Assembly (NCBI RefSeq): GCF_963678635.1
Contig: NC_087062.1
Span: 6,500,193-6,564,192 of the forward strand
Source of the DNA: Symsagittifera roscoffensis
Taxonomy: Eukaryota > Xenacoelomorpha > Acoela > Convolutidae
Length of the DNA stretch: 64,000 bases
Direction of reading: 5' to 3'
A program made the translations under genes and the position numbers. Shown piece after piece: positions 34,801-46,000 of the stretch. Position 1 is the stretch's first letter; each line of letters begins with the position of its first letter. Below the pieces are notes generated by a model. The model was not told the origin of the DNA, ran no database searches, and saw only the letters and a program-made list of their open reading frames with translations.

Positions 34801-37800
34801 TTTACGATTTGAGGGGACGAAATGTGTGACTTGTAGAGGTGGATATTTGTTAGTAGGCGGAACCACAAGAGTGAAATTAATAACGAGATCCCTTCATTTA
34901 AGTTAAGCGTAAGCGAAGTAATTTCTTCGCATATAGATTTCTTCGAGTCAACTCTTCAACAATTACAGGCACGCAAAAGGCATACATGCAGATATGCAGT
35001 GGCATCAGTATAGTCACACATAGGGGCACACATACAGACACATGTGAAAATTTTTTCTCCGCTAAATACAAATTATTTTACTTGATCCTCTTCGATAATT
35101 TTTTCGTGGTTTTAGTCAAGAACTGCAACTGCAAACTCTGGCTTCTGGGCGAACCCAAAGCCGAATTCAACATTCCAAACTCAGTTAATTTATGTGCCAT
35201 ATCTTACGACACCATGTTGGGCAAGCCTAAATTCGGAGTCGATCTTATAGACGCCACGACTCAGAGCTCCGATGGCTCGGAACTAAACCTGAAGCCTGAG
35301 TTCTTGAGTCAAGCGATTCGGCAGAGTGTCAAAATGATACCTGATGATGTCTGGAACCGAGTCAACTCTTCAAATCCGACGATTAGAAACTCGGTTCTGG
35401 CGCTTTGTGTGATTAATGGAATACTCGTGGCGAAACAGTGTTTGTCCACACAAGGGCTGAGCAAGGTCTATGCGCTCTTGGGCCAAGAGTTACTTCAAGC
35501 GGTTGAGAAGTTTTTGTCAAGTGTTGGTCCAAATGATAGCGGAAGTAGCTCTTTAAACAAGATTATTGATGATGATTCTATGACTGTTATGAGGGGAACC
35601 AGCAGAGAAAAAGCGAGTGAAGAACTCGTGGAGTTTTTGGTTCAAGTGAGTTTAAAATTATTAAGTTTCTTTTCGCAGTTTTCGTTTAGTTACACATTGA
35701 ATAATCCAAGGATCGTTAGCTTTTAATTTTCTTGAAATATTCTTAAATCAAATATTTATTGCATATAATTTTTGAGTCGTCTTAAACATCGATTAAAATT
35801 TATAATGAAAGTGTTAATAAATTAAAAGAACAGACGACGATTTGTAAAAGATTGAAACTCCGTTATAATGGATTATAAACTACCTTTACTATCTACAAAT
35901 TAATTTTTATTCAAATTTTAATTTTTTGTTTCATAGCACGTGTACGGGCGACTTCTGTCCAACGAAAGCGACTTCTTATACGTAAAAGCTCTCCTCCTGA
36001 ACGCCTTCGTCAAATCAGACCTGAAAGAGCGAGTAAACTGTCTGCGCCTGTACAGTGTGCCTCTGCCCCCCGCCAATCTGACAGACAAAAACCAGGTGGG
36101 AGAGTGGTTTGTGGATAAGTGTGAATGGGGCAAGTTCACTTCAGCTGCGTATTTGGATGTGTCCAGTCAAGGATTGAATGCTGTGTGCAGAACCAAGTCA
36201 GTAGAATAATCATTATAATAATAATTGTAGTTCCTGCGAATCGCAGAGGAGCTATCAGTAGGCCTTAACAGTCCTGTCGAGGATAGTCCATTTGTATTAT
36301 CTCCCCACATTCCAGACAGTGTTATTTTGCTGAGCGAAGCTGTTTTTTTGTGACTCAAGGCCGTTTTTTTGCGCCTAGAACTTTTACGTGGTACCACTAT
36401 TGCAGCCAAATTTGGTCAGGTTGTGGTAGACCTGAAGCTGGAGATCAAGTGAGAGCTTTTCCTCATACACTATCATTGCCATGGCATGGGATCGAATACA
36501 CGATCTGACGATTTCAAAGTGAACGCCTTACCACTGTGCTAAGTGCTAAGTAGAATAGTTCTAAGTCAGTGAATTATCTTTCAACGAATCTGAGCGAAGT
36601 TTATACTTACTTAAAACTGCTCAGATTGATATTAGAATTCAGTTTGACCAGTTTTCAATGCAGAAACAATGCCCACAAATTTGGCATAACTATATACTGG
36701 TAGTTATAGTCGAGCGCATATATTCGCCTGTAGAAAACTAAAAACTATTTTTAGTAAGAAAACTAAAAGCTATACCAAGATCACTCGGCAGATTCCAAGT
36801 TTTTGTTAAGTTTTCGTCTTTTTGTACCTTTCGAAAGGTTAAAATTTTTTTATACATATAAAAAAAATATTTTAAAGTTGTCTCAAAAGTTAGAACTTGG
36901 AATCAAGTCAAATTAGAATTGATTTAATCCTTTTTGTATAGCCTTTAAAGTTACCCTCATTTTTACTATCTAGGAACGAATCGACCTTCAAATGGATCTC
37001 GACATTGGGCAGTGTGTACCGCCCCTTAGTCCCCGGTGCCTTCAGCGGCTCACCTGACCTTGAAAATGAGGTCACTCAAGCCAGGATGTCCATTGATCTG
37101 TGTTACGACCACTTGCCTTCGCTTCTCAATGTTGCCGAAGACGAGACGTCGTTGTTCGTGGAGCCGACAGTGCTTTCCTTCCCTTACCATCCTCCGAGCA
37201 GATTCAGCTCAACTGTGATTAGCTCGGCTGAGAGTGGTTCTAACCATATGATGTCCATGCTACTCCAACAGGCAAGAGTTACTCATTCCATGTGCATTCT
37301 AAATTATAATGATAACCGTAATAATCATCACTTGAATAATTATAACATTAATAAAATTAACACGAATAATTGAAACGTTAAAAACTTTAGCATTAATAAA
37401 TTTTACCTGAATAATTATAGCAGTAATAATTTTTATGTGAATATTTATAACCTTAAAACATTATTAATTTTGGATTACTATGTTGACATGTTTTTAATTT
37501 TAGTTATTTTTACACTAGCGAGCAGCTAGTGTTTTAGTACGCACCTTCTTTTTTTTCTAATCTAACTCGCAAAAAAGTGCTAATTGAAAGTAGAAAGTGT
37601 TTTCGTATTTAGTGGCAATTTTGCTTATAATCACGACGCTTAGCATTGGAAATTTCATAACATCTGTTCTCTGGTTTATTTGTGGCTAGTGTTTGTCATC
37701 AATAAAGCGTCCTTGGCTGAGTGGTTAGTTCGTGAGATTTAAAATCTCTAGGTTGTAGATCGAATCCGAGACGTAGCCGAATTTTTACTAATTCGTGGCT

Positions 37801-40800
37801 TATTTCTACTTTTTTTGCATTTTATGAAGCTGCTTTTTTCGTGTTCTCGCTAGGGTTTTCGGAGCGAAGCCTCGCCTCTGTGTAAGTGACTATATTGGCA
37901 CTAATTTTTTTAACATTAATTATTTTAAGTTATAATATTGACATTAAAAAATTTTAACATTCGTTATTTTAACTTGGTATACTGACATTGATATTTTTTT
38001 GATATTTTTATAAGTAATTATTTTAAGTTCCTGCGTTAACATTAATAGTTTTTACACTTGGCAGCATCTAGTGTATTAGTACTAACCTTCTTTTTTTTCT
38101 AACCTAACTTGCAAATAAAAATGTTCATTGAAAATGTTCACTTATATGGAAATTTCACTGTAGCATTGGAAATAGCATAGCATCTGTTCTCTGCTTTATG
38201 TGTGGCTAGTGTTTGGTAATAGTTAAGGTTCCGTGGCTGAGTGGTTAGTGCGTGAGATTCGTAATTTCTAGGTCGAAGTAGGAAGTAGGTTCGAATACGA
38301 GATGTAGCCAAATTTTTATTAATTCAAGACTTTTTCTACCTTTTCTTATTGCACTTTATAGAGCTGCTTCTTTGCATTCTTGCTAGTGTTTGCGAAGCGA
38401 AGCCTCTTCGCCTCTGTTTAAAAAATTATGAAGAAAAACGGAATGATGACACCATCTTAAGGCTTATAAGCTAGCATGATGACAAACCGCAATTTTGTTC
38501 GTGTTTGTGCAGAATTGAATTTTGTCAAAAAAAAGTTATGATTACATTGAATTTTTTTCCTATTTTTAAATTTTAATCAGAAATGTATCGGAATGTTACA
38601 GTTGTTATGCAATTGTTATTTAATTTTGATGTTAATTACGATTTATTTTCAAGTTCAGTTCATTTTTTTTGTTAAAAGGAAGTCGAACTCCACTATCGAA
38701 CAGCAAAAGTGTAACGAAAAATTTGATCGACATCTAGTTTCGAAAGTGGAATTCAACTTTCAGATTTCCCAGCGAAAAAAAAGTATTTATTGATCGAGTT
38801 TTTCAACTTGGTTTTATTTCATCAAAAAATTGCCAGCCGTAAAATGTTTTAGAAATTCAGAGAGCTCAAAGGGGATTTTTTTCCTGGAAAGTCGAGAAGA
38901 AAACAAGTCAGTATTTTTTTTCTGTTTACATGCGTTCATTGACTTTTTTCCATCTGTCTGTTGGTTATGTTTGATCTTTTATTGATAGTTCCAAAGTATT
39001 GGTTTTCAAATAGAGCAGTCTAAGATTTCGTTCAAAACCGTTGACCGAAAAGGAAAAGTCCTGGTAACAGTTTGGCGATGAGTATATATAATGGGACTTC
39101 TCGTATCGGGGCGAAGACTTGAATGTTACGACTGCCCTTTAAGGTCTATAGAGTAGTGTTTGCTTGAAAAAGAACTGATGAAGTTTCAAAAGCAAATAAC
39201 GAATTTCAGAACAAATATATATCTTTGTTCTATATAAAGAACAAAGTGATACATTCGATCTGAATTTCGAAGAAAGCGAGAAGTATATGTACTCAGGGTA
39301 TTTTTTCTAATTGTGACCAATTTTCAAAAGAGAGTTTTTCTCTCGGGAATCCGATCTCAGGATCTTTGTGGGCCCCTTAAAGCTCGCAAACCACCATATT
39401 AACCTGACACGAATGTAGGTAATCTGCTCGTTTTTATAATTTGATACTGAAAATGTAACGTGCAGTATTTACGCGTGGTGAATTATCCCGCCTTATAAAT
39501 CGTTCCAAATTGAATTAAGACAAGCTCACTGGTCTTATCATTTTTATACACGACTCAAGTTTTTACATTTGAAATTGGAAATTGTCAGCCTGAAGTTCAT
39601 TATTTTTCAATATTTCATTAACCAATAAAATATTCGAGATCAGTTATTAGCAGTCGGAACATTGAGGATTTTGCCCTGATACAAGTAGTATTGATCGCAT
39701 GTAGGAAAGTATTAAATAGACCAAATAGCATGTCTTAATTCAATTCGGAACGATTCGTAAGACGAATTAAATCTTCGCTTACGTGTTATTAGCACGAAAT
39801 ATAACGCGTGTAAATTATTCCTATTTGGCAATTATTAAACCAGCATAACTTTGCATCAAATGATTGCAGGTGAAATATCTTTTAAATTTGAGCTCAAGAC
39901 AACAATACCTTCTGAATAATATTTAAAAATTGCTCAAAAAGTGCTAGTTCGAAAGTCTCCCCGTCACTTTCTTTGAATAAAAAGTAGCAAAAAGTTGGAA
40001 CTAATAGAATTAATTAAAAAGAGCAAAGGACTTATTTCAGAGAAAATGTCGCATGCAAACGCTTAATCCCAAAATTGGCAGATCAACCTTTTAGATTAAT
40101 TGTTAGATTTTTGTTACATATCAATGCTCTGGATAGTTTTTTTATTGAGACCAATTTTTCAAAAGTCTGGCCCCTCGCATCCCATAGTATCCTGTCACTA
40201 TTCCGACTAAACTGCTCGTTTCACAATATACACGCGTGGCGAATTATCCCGCTCTACAAAATTGTTCCAAATTGAATTGAGGCAGCTAATTAGTTTTATT
40301 CATTCCTTACACGACTCAAATCGTAACTCAAACTTAAATATGATCAGCTTAATATCCATAGTTTTGCCAATACTTAATTTATCAGAAACTATTCGAGACC
40401 ACTTAAATGGCAGTCGGAACATTCAGGGCTTTGTACTGATACGAGCAGTCTTGTTTACTTTGTATTTCAAAAGTTAAATTATTTTCTGTCTCTTTGCGTT
40501 CATGGACTTTTTTCCAACAGTGTCGTGGCTTTTTTCTCTTCAGGAAAACTAATAATTCTTGGTTTTTTTTTCGTCCAAAATACTGTTTACCCATATAATG
40601 TGTGTATTTGCTTTCAGGAGTGTCTATTTTTTAATGAGTGGCTCTGCTTCATTCGCCAGTCTCTGCACCAGATAGAGGCCAGTCTTCTCCGGGGAATCGA
40701 GTCCCTCCCACCCCACTTGCAGACAGCCGCGCACTCTCTGGCCAAAGAGGAAGTGCCTCTCAGCTGGCTGTCGAACTGCCACACTCCCTCCACGCACACA

Positions 40801-42968
40801 TTGTACTCATTCCTCAAAAGTGAGTGGCCATTTATGGATCTAAGTTGGAATATTCGGCCAATCAGAGTCATCTATTTTTTACACCCTGTACTAAGCTGTG
40901 AATGGTGTGATAAAGATTGGTTTCATTAGTACAATTGAAACTAATTTATTTAACACATAGTTTGTTTTTTTTTCAGCAAAAGACAGTTTAAACAAAAATC
41001 TCACAAAACCTGATTTATAGTTCAGGCAAAATTGTTGGCAATATCGGTGACCTTGAGCAGTTAAATCGGTCAAAAACTATAGCATTTTAGGTTAAATAGT
41101 TTTTCGGAAACCGTTTTTACGAGTTTAAAGTTTATTAACTTCGTTCAGATTCGTTGAACGAAAAGTTATTGCCACTGCCAACAATTTGGCATTAACTATA
41201 CTTAACAATGTCCCCCCATTAAAATTTCTCCCTGCAAAAAAAAAGAATTCTCAAAAAAAGCTCTAGTGCTAATTTACTGTTTTTTAGAGCAACTCTTTCG
41301 TAAATTCCATAGGGGGATTGTTAATTAGATCCACTGAACCTATTGATTAACCGGTAGTTGGCCAACAAGCCGAAGGGCCAAGAAACCGAAAATAAGATTA
41401 CCATTCCAAAAAGCCGAAAATTAATATTGTTGTGCATCATAACAACAGATTGTCACTGTTGTTATGCGATTGTTACGTAATTTTGATAAAATTTACGTTA
41501 TTCTGATGTTTTTTCAGATTTACGATATGCTGCTGGTTTGTAGATATGGCGGTTTTTTGAATATCAGGCCGATTAAAATTTTCAAAAAAGTTCAAGCCCG
41601 AAGTTCACTTAACAGGAATTTACAATTAAAAGATATGGAAAATTTATAGTTTTTAATTTAAAAACCACATACAAAAATTCGTTCTTCGCTTATGTTTCCT
41701 TGAACTCGCTAGCGCTTCCTGAAACCTGTTTTGGCTGTTACGGATAGACCGAATAAAAAAAAACATTCAATAATGATGTTGCGATTATTTCGATTGTTAG
41801 AACAATCAAAATGAGTTGATTCATAACGAAAAAGGTGATTTTTGAATTGAAGTCATTTTATGCAATGATCGTCAGATATCTACAGAAGAGACTGAAAGCG
41901 TATTTAAGTTATTTTTTAGAAACATCAGTTTTCTGAAAACAAAATGAGGATCTGCTTAACAATTCCCCTCCCCTATGGTATCTACTAAAGAATCTCCACC
42001 CCTATAAAAAAAATACAGTAAATGAGCACTACAGCTTGTATTGAAAATTCGAATTTTGCTGCATTCTGAATGGTCGAAAAAAAAGTTGAAAGGGGGGAGG
42101 TTGTTAAGTAGATCCCAAAATGAAGCATATATAATATTTATAGCAGTTCGTGTTTTTTTGGGCGTCACTTTGGAAAAATCTATGAATGTGTTTTAGATTT
42201 AACTGCTCGCCACGAGCAGTTTTCGGACTGGTTGCGAAGGGGAGTTGTAGCTAGTAAGAGGAACCCCAACCCCAATGGGACGGGGAGGGGCGCTTTGAAG
42301 GAGATCTGGCTCGGAGGCCTCGTGAACCCGACGAACGTCCTCTGTTGTCTCAAGTCGACGGCTGCGAACAAACTTGACTGTCTTATTGATGAGGTATGCG
42401 AATCATTCGGTCCCAAATTTCTAATATTTTATGAAGTCTCGAATGTGTTTTTCAATCTTGAACCATCAAAAGTAAATTTTATCAGTAATCATAAATTTCA
42501 ATCTTATCATTGTCAATCGTTGCAAAAATTCTTTCAACTATACTTAAATTATTTGTCTCTTGATCAAAATGTTCGAAAAAACTTCAAATTGTTTTTGTTT
42601 TATACAAAAAACATACAATACTTATTCAATCCATGATAAATTTTGGGTCATTCAATACTGTTCCTTTTAGATCGTGTTGGACTTGGACTTTTCTACTGAA
42701 CTTTACCAACTGAAGCCACTGTCTCTCCGAGGCAATGAAGATGACCCCACCATTGTACTTCGCTATTTATACTTGGAGGGTTCCACGTGGGGGTTGGAGG
42801 AGTCCAGACTGAGAACTGTGGGGGTTGCCGCTGGACCGGTCCCGATGCCCGCAATTGTTGTGAAGGCTGTAAAGAGGAAAGACTGGATTCAGAAGAAAGG
42901 ACGAGAGGACGACTTTTATAATTGCCCTGTGTTCACTAACAAGGTAAGGACCTTACCATCAAGTTTTT

Positions 42969-43017
<49 letters not shown>

Positions 43018-46000
43018 AGGACCAAAATAAGATCCGCCTGACCACAAATTAATGTGGGTTGATACTTGCTCCGCAATGCGCAGAATAGTGTCGATTTTGA
43101 GTGAAAGATTGTTCGAAATGTATAAGAAAGTTAAAGTCTAACTTCCTAAGCTGCTGTGGGGGTGGTGGGTGTTAACTTAATACTAATGAGTTTTCACTAA
43201 AAATTTTGTACAGCTGATGAAAATTAGGTAATGATAGATGCTTTTAACTTTTATGAATTAGTGTCTGATTTAAAAAAAAATTAATGAAATTTAGGAAAAA
43301 GATTAAACAGTTTTTAAAAAGTCAGAAAAAGATCGTACTTCTTTTTTGTTTTGGGAGAGCTCAAAAAGTCAAAACAAGATCGTTTTTCTTTTTTGTTTTG
43401 GGAGAGCTCAAAAAGTCAGTTTATGACCTGAAAAAATGAAAAATTGTAAAAAAAAAAACGTGCGATTTTTTCAAAAATTTTATAGAATCCTCACTTGGCG
43501 AAAATCTTAGATCTGCTTTGTAACCTTTTTACCAACTTTCAACTCGTTTTAGCAAACTTAAGTTTTTGAGACGTTTCAAACTTGGATGAACAAAATAACT
43601 GTTCGACGTTTCAAATAACATTGGAAACCAACTCATCAATGAATTCTCTGTTCTAGTCACGTGCTTCCTTCGTCACCAACTTGAATCTCCCGTGTGAAAA
43701 CAACCCTTCAGTCTTCAGCAGTGCCGGGTAAATACTCTTCATGATCGTTTCAAAAACAAAGTAGTTTTTATTATGCCCGCGCACCCCTAAATTTGAAATT
43801 GACGTAAGTGTATAGCATATTTTTAGCTATTGAGATTAGCTTATTCTCTTCTAAATTCAAATTTGCCGTTTAAATGGGTGGGAGGGGCAAGCAATACAAC
43901 AGAAAAGACCCACAAAATGCGTATGGTCATTTATTTATCACGGGTGAGCTGAATTAAGATAACTGGGCAAGTCTTTTTCTCAGACTTCAAGAATTTTTGT
44001 CGAACATACTTTGAAACGACTCCTAGGTAATTTCGAAAAGACTTGTTATAGATTTTTCTTGATTTTAGCTGAGAAAAAAAATTAAATTTTTATTGAAACG
44101 AATTCTAAAAATTTAAGAAACGATTGTTGAAGACTATTTTTAGGTTTAGTTGAGAAATAATTCAGAAAAAGTTACCGTTATCATTTCATGTTACGTCAGT
44201 ACTTTTTTAGCTCCAGATCGAATCCCGCTCGCGCGGTTTAATTTTTTTCAATTCAAAATTGTTCTACTTTACTATGCACTGAGATGATGTCACCTGACAC
44301 TGGTATTATTTTTCTCCAGTCTCACCTCGACATGTCTGCTGCTGGACGCTGGCCCTGAAGTGGTCTCTTCTTCCGACTCCAGTCTGAGCAGTAAGAGGAT
44401 GCGACTGGCACACATCAAGTCCATCCCCAAAGACATCCCAGACGAGACTCACTCTGATATTATATCCACTGCCAGGACCAAACTCACCAGGGGTAACACT
44501 ATTTAGGATACTCAGTAGCGTGCCTAATGGGGAGGGGGACCGCCCCCCCCCCCCTCAATTCTGGTCAGTAGCGGATTTAAAAGGGGGGGGGGGGATCAGA
44601 CGCCCCCCGCAGGGATTCGACCCCCTACCGACCCAAAGGCTCCCCCTTTGCACTATTTTCAGATATCCATATTTGGTGATGGACCCAAAATTTTTTCTAA
44701 AGGCGCCTTCGGCACAAATCTATACTAATTTTGAGTCAAAATTTTCCAAAAAGTGCCTAAAAACGCCTTAAAAAGCAGCCTAAAAGGCAGACAAAAACTG
44801 TATTAACCAATCAGAATCGAGACAAGGAAGAAATTAATAAATACTCGCAGTGATGACAAAAATGGATAAAAATCGATCATCTATAGAAAATATACAGATT
44901 TCAGATCTGTTGTAATTTTTTATAGTAAAACTTCGATTATGTAGTTTTTATAATCGATTATAATGCATTTTGTTTTGCAAAATTTTAATACTGTATATCT
45001 CATTATCTAATCATTGCCAAACCACTCCAAAACTAATTTTTCTGTATCAAATTTTATGTATACTATAAACAGATTTATACACATTATCTACAGATTATCT
45101 ACATATTATCTACAGAATACATACTGATTATACACAGATTACATACAGACTAAATACAGATTATATAAAGATTTTATACTGACTACAACACATTAAACAC
45201 AGATTATACACTGATTTTCTCAACATTCTCACCAGTCAGATCGAATGAGTATTTTGAAATAAAATTATAATGTAGGCTTTTTATTGCAATTTTTGTACTG
45301 ATGTTTGATCTAAAAACATTCAAATTTTTTTTTGTGTAAATAAGTTGCAGCAAAGCTAAGTTGCTCTGTTATTTTTTCTAATTTTTATTGATGTTTTTCT
45401 CACAAAATTGCGCTGAATAGGTTAATCTTTTAAATGGCATTTGAAGAAGTTTTGCACATAATTACTTTTCTTACCGCGGAAATCCTTAGGTTGTCAAATC
45501 TTAGAGGGATCTCTTGAAACTTGTAGTTTGCGGTGACCAATTTTCCTCATGTGAGTTCAGCTCACTATAAAACGGAGGAAAATTTTTCCTGATAGCAAAT
45601 TTTTCTTGAATTTGTCATAAAAAATCATTAATTTAAATTTTGAAAGGTCAAAGTTGAAATTTTTACGACCCCTATAGTTTTTAGGCGATTTAATCAATTT
45701 GATACAGATTATCTGCAGGTTTTTTTGTATAAAGTTTATATACTGACAAATGCAGATTATCAACAGATTATATTGAGGTTTTACACCATAGAAAAATTGA
45801 TTATTTTGGCACTGAAATCCATTTATTTTTGGTGGAAAAAAATGGATTCTATCAGTACAGAATCGATTATCGTTCGAAAAATGGTTGTAGATACACCAAT
45901 TTAGTACGTTAGTTTGTAGATTTTACTGTATATAATCAATTTTCATCCATTTTTGTCACTGCGGGTAATTATGATTTGTTTCGTAAGTTTGCTTTCCCAT

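Larger units (their letters stand above)
37272..40617 (+). other. Intron 8 (3.3 kb, GC-AG)
   Basis: It contains an AT-rich minisatellite (37290-38050), two ACACTAGC hairpin repeats with tRNA-like cores, a dispersed-repeat copy (38635-38960), and diverged hairpin-ended elements (39093-39995, 40209-40449). No other coding exon is visible. Confidence 0.7.

Noticed and set aside
37707-37777. Functional tRNA-Leu gene
   Set aside because: The acceptor stem does not pair, the T arm is distorted, and a second diverged copy occurs in the same repeat context at 38227. It is a tRNA-like core of a mobile element.
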